Positions 11,274 through 36,075 of a stretch of DNA of 64,000 nt are shown here, piece after piece. The stretch spans positions 10,331,564-10,395,563 of the forward strand of contig NC_023751.2 of assembly GCF_000499845.2 (NCBI RefSeq), written 5' to 3'. The translations under genes were made by a program, and so were the position numbers. The notes beneath the pieces were generated by a model. The model ran no database searches. It worked only from the letters and a program-made list of their open reading frames with translations, and was not told the DNA's origin. The stretch comes from Phaseolus vulgaris (Eukaryota > Streptophyta > Magnoliopsida > Fabales > Fabaceae). Position 1 is the stretch's first letter. Every line of letters starts with the position of its first letter.

Positions 11274-12279
11274 AATTTTTTATAATTATTTAATTTTATA
11301 TTAATTTTAGTGTCCTCCAAACATACGTTATAGTTAAATAATATATTTTTCTTTATATAGGCTTAGCCTACACTATCTTGTAAATTTGTATCTCATTAGA
11401 GGTCGTCTTTAATGCATAGTCACCAAAAAATTAACTTTCATTTCTATTGGGATGTTAAGCCCACACTAGCCTCATGTAGTGTCTCTCTTATGCTTTTTGT
11501 GTCGCTCTCTTTGAAACTCTACCATCGTTATTTATTGTAGTGTGTGTTCAACATTGTGAGTTGTGTGTTGAGTTCTAATTTAAGAGGTATCTTCACACAT
11601 TGATTATACATCATCAGTAGCATGTAATCGTCATTTTTCTTCTACAACTCTTATATGTGAGCTTTGAGACTATTAGAAATCAACGATCCATCCATCTTGT
11701 TGGTTAATAAAGTTGATAAGGTTTAGCTTTTTATCAAAAACATTAAAATTTTTTTACCATAACATTATGTTGGTATTAAATATTCTTACCAAAATTGACC
11801 ATCTCGATCAAGTTGGTGATAAGGTGAAACCTATAAAATTTATATATGAACAAGTCACAAGATGTTTATTTCTAAATGACAATATAATGTTGAAGTCTAG
11901 AAAAAAAATAATTAAAAATGTAAAAATATAGTATCAATTGAAATGCTACTATATGTGATGATGAATATGTGATGATGAATGCATTGTTACTTATACAATT
12001 TAGATTATGTTGAAATAGTTTTTGCATAACACTTTAGATTTGTTATAATTTTATCTCATAGCTGAATTATAAAAATTATACCTTTTTATTATTTAAGTTA
12101 TATTTTAAAGTCAGAGTAACTACAATATATAATTGTTTTATCTATTTTTTTTATTAATTGTATAAAATTTGTGACAATAATTTTTTACTCGCATTCAATT
12201 AAATTTGATAGTTTTAAATAATTATAAAAATTTATGAGAAACTCTAAAATTTACTTTATGATATGAGTTTATGAATGTA
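11274..12279. other. Intergenic, no supported gene
   Basis: Moderately AT-rich sequence with scattered short reading frames only. No conserved motif, tRNA or recognisable protein fragment was found. Confidence 0.5.
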
Positions 12280-12645
12280 CACTATTACAAAAAAGACTTT
12301 TATGACGGTTCTACAAGACTTTTTATGACGGTTCTGGTGGTGATATAATACCAGGAGTTATAAAAACTCTGCAGTTTCTATGTTGGTTGAAAAACTAACA
12401 TTGTAAGTTAACTTACTATGATTGTTGTTTAAAAATTGTCATAAAATGTACAAAAAATTTGTCATAATTTGTTTAGACAAAACTTTCTATGACTAATAGT
12501 TCTACAACCGTCATAAAAATATACGACTGACTATGATAGTTCTCATCAAAATCATCATAATAAGTGATTTTATATGACAAATTTACACCTGTCATAGTAA
12601 ATAAGATTTTTTATGTCACTTATTGCAATAATCATCATAATAAAT
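12280..12645. repeat. CACTA-like transposon end with subterminal repeats
   Basis: It starts CACTATTACAAAAAAGAC, close to the CACTACAAGAAAA-type end of plant CACTA elements. Repeated TATGACGGTTCT-like units follow in both orientations (TATGACGG, ACCGTCATAAAAATA, ATCATCATAATAA). No matching second terminus was seen nearby and no transposase is present, so it is a remnant or a one-ended fragment. Confidence 0.55.
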
Positions 12646-12775
12646 TTTTTTTTTTTTAAAAAATTATTTGTTTTATCAATTTTTCAACATTCATTAATAA
12701 CAATCATCTACATATAAAATTCAAACAAACTAGTTTCATTCCTCCGACTAAAAGAACAAGGTCATGTCTCATTAG

Positions 12776-12776
<1 letters not shown>

Positions 12777-12815
<39 letters not shown>

Positions 12816-12845
12816 ATATAATATAATATAATATAATATAATACA
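12777..12845. repeat. Microsatellite: (TA)n followed by (ATATA)n
   Basis: About 17 TA dinucleotides run directly into about seven ATATA pentanucleotides. It is a simple repeat, likely polymorphic. Confidence 0.9.
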
Positions 12846-13306
12846 ATAATAATAAGAAGAATAATAATAATAGTAGTAATAATATAATCTAGTTTTACTG
12901 GGGTTAGTAAAAAATCAAATTCAATTGATATCCTATTATGTCTTCTAATATCTTTTGTGGTGTCCGATTATCTTAAATTTTTTATAACATATTATATGAC
13001 AAACAATGTAATTGATTATGTTTTAAGTTTATAATTAATTATTTTATTTTTATTTATAATATAAATATATATAATATATTTCTATTATAATATATAAAGT
13101 GTAATTTTATATGTGTATAAAAAAATTAAGGATAATTTTAACTTTTTTTTCTCTCCCACAAGTAATTGCTTTAGTATCTTTCTAATTGAATGGATATAAA
13201 TATAAAAAATTACGTTTTTCTAAATTCTCTTCACAACAACTCCTAGTCTCATTTGTAACTATTAAGTAAAATTGTTTTACAATATATTATTTTAAAAAAT
13301 ATTTAT

Positions 13307-13402
13307 ATTGGAAATCCCACATTAAATATAAAAACATCTTATATAATATATATAAGTGAATATAAAATTTATTTTATAAGATTATTTAGATTTAAGGTTC
13401 AT
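13307..13402 (+). repeat. LTR-like repeat family, copy D, strongly decayed
   Basis: It keeps the layout of the other copies: TTGGAAATCCCACAT, then TATATAAGTG, TTTTATAAG and TTTAAGGTTCA. Most differences are C-to-T or G-to-A, as expected from long-term cytosine methylation and deamination. Confidence 0.5.
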
Positions 13403-13520
13403 TTATAATATGCTAGGGAGACGTATAAATCTATCCTAACAAAAATTGTTGAATGGAACTATCATGCACAGTTTTACGCACATATATTTTGAAGGGGTGT
13501 TATGAAAATCCACTATCCTT

Positions 13521-14465
13521 AATGCTCCGTTTGGATCCGAGTGAACACTGTTCACTCGGATTGAAAGGCAATCAAATTTTGGGTTTGTTTTCAGTGATTT
13601 AAGAGGATGAAAAAACGTTGATTTGGGGAAAGGGATAAAATGAATCATCTGTGCCATGCAAAGATTAGGAACGAAAGTTTACAAAAATTCACATAGTAAC
13701 TGTACAAAGTCAAAACTACCCTTACTTATTTTTTTATCTACATATAATATAAAATAACTATATATATATTATTATTATATTATAATAAAAAATACTATAT
13801 ATTTATAACATAAATAAAAATAAAATAATTAATTATAATAATATAATATAATAGTAATAAAATAAATATATTCATATAACAATAATATAAACGTATTTAT
13901 ATAGTAATAATAAAAGAAAATAAATTAGTAATATAAATGTAAAAACTATAAAATAATAGTAATATATTTAAAATTTAAAATAGGAATAATATATAAAAAG
14001 TAATAAAATTATAAATAATACTAGTAACTAAAATAAATTTTTAAAATAATAATAATAATAATAAAAATTAAAAAAAATACATATTTAATAATAATTAAAA
14101 TAAATTTATTAAATAATAATATTAACAATAATTAAAGATAATTTTAATTTTGATTTAATTTTATGAAAATATTTTTTATATGTATTTATAAAATTTTAAT
14201 TAACTAAAATTTTCACAAAAATATCTCATACTTTGTTATTTAAATATTTTTTAAGAAAAGGGTAAATTTATAAATTTACATTTTATATATTTAAAAAAAA
14301 ATCTCTTACAACCATCATATCACTTACAAACTTCAATAAACTTTCCTCACAAATTCATTATAACATACCTTAATCCAAACAACCTCACTTTCTTTACACT
14401 TTCCTCTCAAATCACTACAAATCCATTCCCTCAAATCCTCTCCTCAATCTAAACACAACCTAAAG
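13521..14465. repeat. AT-rich element with imperfect inverted ends (CCGTTTGGAT type)
   Basis: The left end, GCTCCGTTTGGATCCGAG, faces a right end whose reverse complement reads AGGTTGTGTTTAGATTGAGG. A second inverted copy, GAGGTTGTTTGGATTAAGG, lies about 100 bp further in. The interior is almost pure A/T with no coding potential. Near the left end is a perfect palindrome (13535-13561). It could be one transposon or two nested ones. Confidence 0.4.
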
Positions 14466-16259
14466 GTCACTTCTAATAATTTACTAATAAATTATTTTTT
14501 AAACATATTAATATGTTGTATAAACTAATATGATATAATTTTGTGAGCTAAAATGTTTTATTTTTGAATGAGTAGGAGTGAGAAGCAGATGCAGAATTTG
14601 AAAAAAATAAAAAGAAGAAGTTTGAACTGACAAGTCCTTTTGTGACTACGTACCAACCTCACTTTTTGTGAGCAGTTGCGATCATTCACCACACTCTGCA
14701 CAACCACACAAATATCGCAATCGTGCTTTTCCTTTTTCTGAATCTTAATTATCGTATCCACCATCTTCTTCCTATCACTTATACCAAACAAACCTTCACT
14801 GCTTATCATCCCATCTTCCAACCCTAACCTTTGCCTTTCCCAAATGCTTCTCAATCTTCTACCAAACAATCAAACTCAACTTTTTCTTTCCCCTTTCTAT
14901 TTTCCTTTTTCAGTCAACCAAAACTATAAAACTGTTTTTTTGCTTCTAATGTGCTTTTAAAGATTCTCTGCCACATCCTATCTCTCCAACCACTTCTCAA
15001 CTAGATTCAAATTACTACTTATACTCCTTTATTAACAAAATCAAAATTCAATTCAATGCTTTCAACTTCTTCATAATTTAACCTTATATTTTATTAATTT
15101 CAATTTTTCTATGCTTTTTCTCCGATTAAATCTGTTTTAGCGTGAAACACACACATTGACGTTAGTTGGAATATTCAAAGGTGTACGACAAGTTGGTTAG
15201 TTATTTTAACTTTTATATGTATTGTTGGTGACTTATAGGCATTTGGGTTGGTGAAATAGTTACTCTTCAATTATTATCAAATTGTACCTTTGTTGTCATA
15301 AACTTTTTACGTTTATAAATATCATATGTACAAATTTATATATATTAATTGAATTTAAGGGGGGGTTTTGGTACGTTCTTTTCAATTAATTTTTATGATC
15401 CCGACCAGAGTATATTCTGTTTTTTTTTTAATTGTTGTCTTTTTCTTATTAATTAAAATAGTTAAAAAAAAGATGCATGGTAAATATAGAATTGAGTGGT
15501 GATAAAAAATGGCACACCATTATGATACAATGTCTACTCTGCTTTTGTCGATTTGTTAAATATTTTAATGTATTAAAGTTTGGTGTTACATTCCCACATA
15601 GGTAATCAATGTCAGCATTTTCATTAAGTTACGAAATATTAGTACAGTGCCGTCTGAATCTGATTATCTTCTTGCAAATCAATGTTTTCCGCATATTGAA
15701 AATATGTGTGCAGTGTCATCTCCTTTTGTTTGTCATGCTACATAGTAATAATATATTTCATCTCTAACCATTTTATGCTGTTGCTTTTCTTTAAAGAGGA
15801 AGGATAAAATAATATCAAACTTAAAAGAATCTCCTTCATAAGACTAAGATAAATACCTAATTTTATATATGCACCATTCCAAATCCACCCAAAATTATGA
15901 TAACTTATAGTATATATAAAATTGAAACAAATATTCATTTCACCAATTTAACTACGTGTAAACTCATGTACTAAAGGATAAAATAATTTAGTGAATTGTC
16001 GTATTATTCAAAATACAATTTAATAAATAAACAAATAAATAATTAATTATCTTGGATTGTTATGCTTTTAAATAAAAATAAATACTCCTTAATTAGCCTT
16101 AGTTATGAAACATATATTTATCCAATAATAAAATTTAGTTCAATATCTCAAATTATAATTCACTCAAATTTAAACTAAATTTAGAATTATTTTATGAACA
16201 GTAATTCAAAACAGGCATGTCACCAATTTTTAAGTCTCCACCTCTTGTATAATTATAAG
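14466..16259. other. AT-rich intergenic stretch, no supported gene
   Basis: Short reading frames at 14558-14869 and 15738-15938 (minus) show no recognisable protein motif, so I do not call them. No RNA genes were seen. Confidence 0.5.
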
Positions 16260-16680
16260 TGTATCGATGAGGATCGCACGACCGATATAATGTATTGGAT
16301 CTCATTGTTTGGTCGGCTGAATGTAGTCAAGTCACATGTCTGTCCAATCGACCGTTAGCCCAAATCCAATTACGCTCAATTAAGGTTAGTAAAGTTAATC
16401 CGTAATTAAGAGCTAGGTAATTCAGTTTAAACACGATCCAACCCCTTAACCTGACCTAATAAGGAAAACCTATAGGTAATATAAATAGCACACATTCCAA
16501 GAAACAAGTACGTCATTATTTACAGTACTCTAACAATTGAGTGCTTAACCCTTTTGCTGACTTGAGCGTTCGAGTGCCTTCTGCAGGTACCCTCATCCGG
16601 TGCTTACGAGAAGACCGAGGTTACGAAAGGAAGATGAGTAACGAGTAGATGAGGTTGGAGAGCAACACAACCAACCAACA
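16260..16680 (+). repeat. Probable solo LTR or LTR fragment (Ty3/gypsy-like)
   Basis: This GC-richer island in AT-rich DNA begins TGTATCGATGAGG and ends CCAACCAACA (TG...CA). It contains a TATAAATAG-like box (GGTAATATAAATAGC near 16475) and, downstream, TGACTTGAGCGTTCGAGTGCC and TTCTGCAGGTACC, phrases typical of gypsy LTRs in dicots. No second copy, internal coding region or convincing target duplication was found, so it may be a solo LTR or the edge of a lost element. Confidence 0.5.
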
Positions 16681-19600
16681 AAAAAGAAAAAGACGATTTT
16701 TCTCAATAGTTCTGTATGTCCCGACCCTTACCCAAAAACAACAAGAGTTAAAATAAAGATATACTAAAAGATAATAAGTATACATACAAACACTAAAACA
16801 AACAAATCATACTTATAGAAATAAGTAATGAATTAGCAGCTATGTGGTACAATAATATATTATTAATCAACTATTTTTATTAATGAAATATTTAGTTAAT
16901 TAATTAAATATTATTTAATATGATACTTTTGAATTATTTAAACACAAGTATACATTTTTTATTTATTTTTAATATCAGAAACACCATTTTAGTTATTTTT
17001 CTGAAAATATCTTTATCTATTATCTCTTGGTTTTTAAATGAAAAATTCTTATTTTTTTTAATAAGTATAGACTTAATTTTAGATGTATCAAATATTTTTT
17101 TCTTGATTCCATTAATAAGACATTAGTTGTTTTTAATAAAAAACAAAAAAAATAACATAAAAATTAACCAAAACTTAAAGACATATTTTAAGTGCTTCTT
17201 CTTAAGTTACAGTTATAATTTGCATAATAAACTAATGGCCGAACGTTAAAACAAAACTTTTTTTTAAATTTTAAATTCAATTACAAAAGTTCTAATTAAC
17301 TTGTCCACTAAACATTTATGTTCCAAGTCAATGTCTTCTTCTCGCACCGATATCTGTTTTCTCTGTACAAAATATTTAAATAGATTATTCTTATCTTTCA
17401 ATAAAGTATTGAATTTTTTTTATCCTGTCCACAAATAAAAAGCTTGTTATATTATTTTAAAATGTGGCATGTTTATTATTAAAAATAAAAAAATATCATA
17501 ATAAAAAAAATATTCTGCATGGAGCTAAAATTATAATTATAATTGTTCTCGTTAGGTATTGGGACCATAGAACGATTGTTTAATACACCTGTGAGTCGGT
17601 CACTCTAATCTTAAATTTTCTTTTTCTCAAATTTCTTGTTTTCTTCTCAGTCGTTTGAAAATACATATTTAGATGATACTTGCAAAAGTCACTATAACGA
17701 TCAAATCACCACTTGGTTCTCGATTGTCAAAACAGACATAACTCATTATTAGAATCTGTGCTATTTATATTATCTTAATGAACCTAATTAAAAGATTGGA
17801 TCGCGTTAAATAATCTTTAATTATGAATTAAATTCGTTGACTTTTTCAACGACGAGTCAACTCATAATTCGTCGTGATTAAATGATTATACTTTTAGAGG
17901 AATCGATATCACCCTAATTATATTAGAGGAAGAAATTGAAATAATTGGTGAGATGAAAAAAGAAATATGTGGAGAGAACCTTGAATGAAGTGAATAAAAC
18001 ATTGGAGAAAGTAATTTGAAGTGAAAGCTTTTGAAAAAGACATAAAAAAATGATACAGTATATCCTCGGGAGAATAAATGCTACAAACGGTTGAAAGATA
18101 CTAGTGTGTTGGTGTGACGAGAATGTGGGGTTGGGTTTGGCACGCGTCTTTTGGAATGAATGAAAGAGCGTGATTCTGTGTGTATAAGCGAACAGTTCAA
18201 CTTAGCCACTTAGCCTCTCAACTTATCAAACGGTCACACACACCACCCCATGGAGCCCAAACCCCACCAAAATAGTTGAAACAAAGTACTGAAATATTAT
18301 TTATTCATGATTTTTAATAGTTAAAACAAAGTACTGAAATATTAAGGTATGAACCAATTAAAATTACGGTCACGGGTCATGTTGAGATTTACAAGGCATC
18401 GTGGTGTAACTGAATTGGTAACTTTTTGGGTTACATAAAATTGGTTTTGGCCTATAGACGGTGTTGACTGCATGTGGAGATGCATTGCCACCCTCCACAG
18501 CCACACAAATTAAAAATCTGGATTACTGCAACTTGTGTACGCATGGATCTCCGAGTCATCAAAAACAAATTGGATACTCGCAATGGAAAGGGAACACACG
18601 CAATAACCTCGATTTGCCGCATATATCGCCTCGTCTACTGTTTTTCTCTTTCTCTTGCTATCAAAATCTACTAATAAATTAATGAATGACGTCAACAGCA
18701 GGTGTTTTAAATTGTATACTTTCTCATTTTCTTTTCCTTTTTCGCTTTGACCAAACCACATGCAAAACCAAACCGGGTGCAGTTCAATGTTTCCTCTGTG
18801 TACAGTTGCGTCAGTCATTAACAAAACTGTGGGACCTCCAATAATTGCACCCAGTCTTCCAACTGAACCAGACCAAGCCACAATAATTATTACTTTATCC
18901 TCACATCTTTTAACTTTTATTAACAATTTTTTTCATTTTACTAATTATCATTTTTATTATAAATAAATTAACCACGCATAGCTCATGTTTCCAATAGTGT
19001 TTATAAAATATTAAATATATAAATTATGTATATACTAATTTAATAAAATTATTTTTTGTATAGCAACATTTCTGTAAATTATAATTACAATAAATACAAA
19101 ATCTCTCTATACGTCTGTCTGTGTTCAATCTTTTACCATAACAATACTCGTTTTTTTTATTATTATTAATGGATATCAATTTTTATGTTGTTTCTACATA
19201 ATAAACACCATTTCTCACTTTTCTATAATAAAACAAGAGGTCAAAATAGAATGCTCTAAAAATACTTTTCAAAATAAAAAGTACTAAAATGTATAATCTT
19301 TATTAGCTGTTATTTTATGGATGATAGATAACTATAAAAAAAAAAAGCCTTAGAATTTTTATCTCTCCCCGGATGTATTTAATTAAATTTTAAAAAAATA
19401 TTAATTACATGTATATCCTCTCAAACTTTAAATACATTATATGCATAAACGACTCTTATATTAGACACTTCCTTAAGAAAAGTTATTACAATGATGGAAA
19501 AAAAAACTAGAGTATGTGGTCAATATAGTTTACCCCACCTAATTAATATTATTTTTAATTAAAAATAGACTTTTATATCAATGATGTGAATAAGAAGTTT

Positions 19601-20318
19601 AAAGTAAAGGAGTGTGTAAATTGAAATTAATTTTGTAGAGATGAGATAAATGTTTTGTATAAAAATTAATTTCATTATATGTACCATGTATTATTAAAAT
19701 TAAACTTTAAATATAATTAAAAATGATGTGAACAACATTTTTACAAGTAAAATTTTGAGTGTGCAGGTTTACCTTTCTCTATTTCATTAATATTTGTTCT
19801 CTTCTTTTGGAAAAGATTGACTTTGTTTCCTTCTAAGTGCTGATAAAGATTATTTTAGATATATACAAACAACAAATTCTTGTATCTTGAAAAAATATTT
19901 ATAAGTTTTCCATATTGTCTTTATTTATTTCTTACATTGTAATAAATATACATACATAATTATATTCAATTTTATCTTATAATAAATAAATATAAATAAT
20001 TAAAATTAAATAATAATATAAATATTTAGAATTTAACATTTAATACAGAGAAAGAGGAGATATTTTCTTTATAATATAATATAAGTATAGAGGATTTTGT
20101 TATATATATATTTTATTAAATTATAGATAGATGAGGATAAGAAGTATTAATATTTAGGAAGTAAAAGAATATAGTTGAAAAAAAGTGAAAATAGAAATTA
20201 TGGAAGGAGAGAGTAATAAATAAATATCTGTGTTCGCAGTGAGTCAGTTCCTTGAATTTTTTTAGATAAAGAATGAAAAAAAACAATCACCTCACTCACT
20301 CCTTCAAACACGGACTCT
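16681..20318. other. Long intergenic region upstream of the GOGAT gene, no supported gene
   Basis: It is mostly AT-rich. A GC-balanced patch at 18100-18930 holds overlapping frames on both strands (for example 18510-18926 minus), but none has recognisable motifs or splice structure. Distal promoter elements of the glutamate synthase gene may lie here but cannot be identified by eye. Confidence 0.5.
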
Positions 20319-20326
20319 CTATAAAT
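20319..20326 (+). promoter_or_regulatory. Candidate TATA box of the glutamate synthase gene
   Basis: CTATAAAT lies about 215 bp upstream of the ATG at 20541, followed by a pyrimidine-rich leader. Transcription would start about 30 bp downstream. It is the only good TATA motif close to the start codon. Confidence 0.5.
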
Positions 20327-20540
20327 TCAACACTTTACATCTCTGCCATTCACTGATCTCACACCAACAGTTTAGCTTGCGGCGGCGCACTCCTCTCGCT
20401 TCTCTCATTTCCATCTCAAAGCAACATCCTTCTCTCAACTCAGATCTGTTACATTTCACACTAAAAAAAATAATATAACAATCAAACAGCCACGCCTTTT
20501 CAACATCTCTTTTTTTGCATATTGACAATTTCTTGAAGAT

Positions 20541-32174
<11,634 letters not shown>

Positions 32175-33589
32175 TAACTTAGGAGACTTCTGTCATTTTT
32201 CGTTTCTTACTGTTTTAATTGAATAATAGAAGATGGCTCCAAGGTTCTGCCCCAAATTTTCATTTTGTTGTTGTCCCATATAAAATAGAAGGGGACACAA
32301 TAAAGAAGCGATTTAAATTAGTACCTAGAAAATTAGAAATGTCTTTTTTAATTCATAGCAGAGGCTACGTGCTGGAAAGGTTGGTTCTTTCTTAGTTAAC
32401 TGTTGCATTATGTGGAATGAAATGTACAGTTTGGTAATTAGTGATTTACATTATTGTTTCCAATTTAAATTACTTTGAATGAGTAGAGTTCTTGAATATG
32501 CGAGCGTCTGCTTCTCATCTCATCTCACTGATTTTTCCACAGCCAAATGCTGATTGCAATGTTATTCGCTGCTGAAAATTCTCAAACAGATAACAAGAGA
32601 ATTGTCAAATTGTTAAAACCCTGAAAGTAGAATAAACTGAAAAATATAACCAAAATTAAAATGAGTTGTTTAAATTATGAAAATTGATGCCTACAGGGAA
32701 ATCTCAAAAGATTTATAAATGAATTACTAAATGGAGAGACAACCTCAAGGAATTGATTAATGATAAACACACCATTAATACCTTGTTTGCCTTTGGAAGA
32801 GTTTTTGTTTGGATCGGTGGTGCAGTTATGTATGAAAGAGTTTTCTTTTCTTTTTTACAATGCTAGCTGCAGAAGAATCTTGCTGTGAAGTTTGCTCTTG
32901 TGCCCTGAACGAAATGAACGGAGAGAAGTGGTGCATGGTGTAGAATTGATTTTACAGGAAAGGTTGATTTAAAATAATCAATTTTGGGACTTTTAAAAGT
33001 AGGACGAGAATCAATTCTATGGGTTTTAAAGTTACGACGAGAATTGATTTTGTTGCTTTCAGAGATGGGACGAAAATCGATTCTCCTTTATATGGAAAAA
33101 GTAGTGGAAATGATTTAGGGTTTAGGGTTTATTACGTTTTTTTTTTCAAATTGAATCTTGGCTCATCTTTAATCTGGTTGGTTCAGTTCATCACACAATT
33201 TCTTCTTCTTCCTATTCTCACGTGCCTTCACCCGTAAGTTTTTAATATTTTTTTTCTATTTAGAGTTTTTTTTATTAAATGTGGTTACTATTTTTTTTAT
33301 GTTTACTATTTTTATTTTTAATAAATATATTTATATTCTTTCATATGTAATTATTGTTTATGTGATTATTGTTTAGTTTATACAGTTTTTTATTTTTTTA
33401 AAATGTATTTACTTTTCTTTATATTATTATTATTATGTATTTATTGGTTTTACCGTTTTTTTATATAAAAAGCTTTCATGTTAGGCATCACTATGCTATT
33501 TGACATCTCAGTTAGGCAGATACCTCAAGTGACAACAATCATTTACCATCACATGAAAATAATATTATTAAAAAAAGAAAAAGAGAGAA
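32175..33589. other. 3' UTR of GOGAT, then intergenic DNA
   Basis: AATAAT and AATAAA-like signals at about 32220-32300 probably end the GOGAT transcript. Around 32950-33080 the phrase GACGAGAATTGATTTT recurs three times in variant form, a small degenerate tandem repeat. No gene is supported. Confidence 0.5.
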
Positions 33590-34310
33590 AATACAAAAAT
33601 ATGGGGACTATACCAAAACTTATATGTTAACAAAAACGATACATATGTAGACTATACCTATTAATAAAGAATTTTAATAACATACTAGATGGAAGTCTAT
33701 TATACCAATGAAATAATTATCTATGAATAAATCCTAAATTATCCAACTTATCGGCACACACATTCCCTTCACGAAAAATATAAGTAACCCTAAACTTGAT
33801 TTTTCCATAGTAATTAAGACAGCTATTTCATGGATTACGAAGCATTCAAGGAACATTTGTCCTAGCAGTAAACACAGCACAAACCAAGGTAGAGTCACAT
33901 TCCAATCAGACATTAGTAAGACTCAACTTTTGAGTTTCCTCCAAAGCATATACAACTTCATAAAATTTAACAACCAAAGCAGTCTGAACATCAAGAAACG
34001 CAGAGAAAGCTCAAATAAACTTCCTCATACTCCAACGGAAAATACTTCCACAAGCGACAAGACCTGGATAACATCTAGCAGCCCCATCATTGTTAATTTT
34101 AACCCAACCTGATGAAAGAAACTCCATCTAACAGAAAGAGGACAGAACTTTACTAGTACGAGTGTTAATACAAAAAAAACTTGAGCACATTGAAATCAAA
34201 CATATCATTCTTCATTGAAGCTTTAGACGAATTATCCACTGGACAAGTTAAATTTTTAATAACCAAAATAGTCCTAAAAATCTCAATTTTATCCTAAAAA
34301 CAAGCATAAT
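33590..34310 (-). pseudogene. LINE (non-LTR retrotransposon) remnant: C-terminal RNase H-like domain
   Basis: Minus-strand translation gives WVKINNDGAARCYPGL, then FRWSMRKFI, FYEVVYALEETQKLSLTNV, LECDSTLVCAVF, YIFREGNVCADKL and HWYNRLPSS. This is the RNase H tail of plant LINE polyproteins ('ribonuclease H At1g65750-like'). Several expected Trp codons are TGA, and frames shift upstream. It is homologous to the plus-strand fragment at 45345-45900, in both the RNase H part and about 200 bp upstream. It lies between GOGAT and the ATL gene and is not expected to be functional. Confidence 0.8.
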
Positions 34311-34609
34311 TTCTCATTCGTCCTATCATCCAAATAGGAAAAATTGGTTTTTGGAGCTTTTATTATGTTTACTTTTTGGGTGTTTTCAATTGCTTCTTCA
34401 AGCAAATAATAATTTAATTGAGCAATGATATGACGTACAATAAAAGCTATCCCCAATACCAATACGTTATCTATACTAATTGTTAGGGTAACCAATGGAA
34501 GCAAAGTAATTGAAGTTTTATTGGCATATATAATATATATAAATATGATTATGTGAATATTTAACCGTGGAACACCACACAGAACATTTCATCCAAACCT
34601 CAAGTCAAC

Positions 34610-36075
34610 ATGAAAATCCCCAATCCTATACTCACTTTCTTCATCCTCTTCAACCCTCTCGTAGTTGTGGCAATCATAGAAACATGTTCAGACAGCATCT
34701 GTGAAGGTGGTGAACCACTAATCCGATTCCCCTTCCTCATAAAAGGAAAACACGCAGAACCATGCGGATATCCAGGCTTCATAGTCTCCTGCACCCAGAA
34801 CCAGAACGCCCAAACACTCCTCAACCTACCAAATTGGGGCCCACTCAAAATCCAAACTATAAACTACGCCGCGCAGCAACTCTGGGTCAACGATCCCAAC
34901 AACTGCCTCCCCAAACACCTCCTCTCTCTCAATCTCTCCACCTCTCCCTTCCGCGCCGTTTACCACCAGCAGTTCACCTTCTTCAACTGCTCCGCCAATT
35001 TGGACAACCTCGTTCATCGATACCGTCCCATAGGTTGTCTCAGCGATTCTCCCAACTACGTCGTTTTCGCAACACCTTCTACTACTGTGGTTCGCCACTT
35101 ATCTTCTCTGTGTCATCTAGTGGCGAGGGTGAACGTGCCTGTGCAGTCACCGTTTTACGATCAAGTCAAGTCCTCGGAACTCGGCGAGGATCTGCGCTTG
35201 TCGTGGGACTCGCCGGCGTGCGGGAGGTGCGAGTCCCGCGGTGGCCGGTGCGGCTTCAAGAGTGACGACACTTTTGAGCTTGACTGCTCTGGTATCCCTT
35301 CGAAAGGTAGCTCCCACACCAATGCATAGCCCAAAAGTTTTTGCAAATTTATTCCGAGTAAAATAAAAAAATATGTATTTTATGCACGTGTAAATTTTAA
35401 ATATATATTAAATACTTGTTTATAATTTTTTATATTATTTAGATTTTGTCAGTAGTAATGAGAAATGAAAAAGTTTTCAGAAGACAACAATTCTAATACC
35501 GAAATTTATAATTAAAATATTTTGAATTAATTGTATAATTGATATTGTATTAAGAACGTCGTTTATGTAAGTCTGTTATATCTGGTATTATTACTAATGA
35601 ATACTTAAAAATTATATTTAACACTGCAGGGATTTCCCGTGGTGGCCGTTACGCCATAGCCATATGCATAGGGGTACCAGCTATGTTATGCTCCTTTGGA
35701 GTATTGAGTTGCATCTGCAGGTGGCTGAAAGTGGGGAACCACGATGGACCTTGGGCTCACGAAAGTGTGGCAGATTTTGAGGCTCTTGTGGGCTCACGGC
35801 CCACAACAGTGTTGGGCCTGGACAGACCAACAATCGAATCGTACCCAAAAATAGTTATAGGTGAGAACAGACGGTTACCTAAGAAGGGTGAGAAAAGATG
35901 CTCAATATGTCTCTCAGAGTACATGCCAAAGGAGACAGTGAAAAGCATACCTGAATGTGGACACTGCTTTCATGCACAATGCATCGATGAATGGCTTCCA
36001 CTGAACGCCTCCTGCCCAATTTGCAGAACTTCTCCCCAAAAGTTTCCACAACCGCGTGCTCGATCATCACCATAG
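34610..36075 (+). CDS. ATL-type RING-H2 E3 ubiquitin ligase with GUB_WAK extracellular domain
   Basis: Probable membrane-anchored ubiquitin ligase of the ATL20/21/22-like group. Exons 34610-35306 and 35630-36075 join at GGG to give 380 residues. A hydrophobic signal peptide covers residues 1-21, followed by a Cys-rich wall-associated-kinase-like ectodomain (CSDSICEGGEPLIRFPF, CGYPGF, CGRCESRGGRCGF). A transmembrane segment lies at about 240-263. The RING-H2 has Cys323, Cys326, Cys342, His344, His347, Cys350, Cys361 and Cys364 (CSIC...CGHCFHAQC...CPIC), complete with Trp354 in the expected place. A conserved-type LGLDRPTIESYPK motif precedes the RING. A TATATAAAT motif at about 34545 is a candidate TATA box. 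Substrates cannot be read from sequence. The exact family member is uncertain. Confidence 0.9.

Noticed and set aside
14558..14869. 103-codon minus-strand frame
   Set aside because: Low-complexity, Lys/Phe-rich end and no recognisable domain.
18395..18460. Sequence reminiscent of a tRNA (GCATCGTGGTGTAACTGAAT)
   Set aside because: No cloverleaf pairing and no proper B box could be made.
18510..18926. 138-codon minus-strand frame in a GC-balanced patch upstream of GOGAT
   Set aside because: No conserved motif. Two other frames overlap it on the plus strand, and no splice or promoter context supports it.
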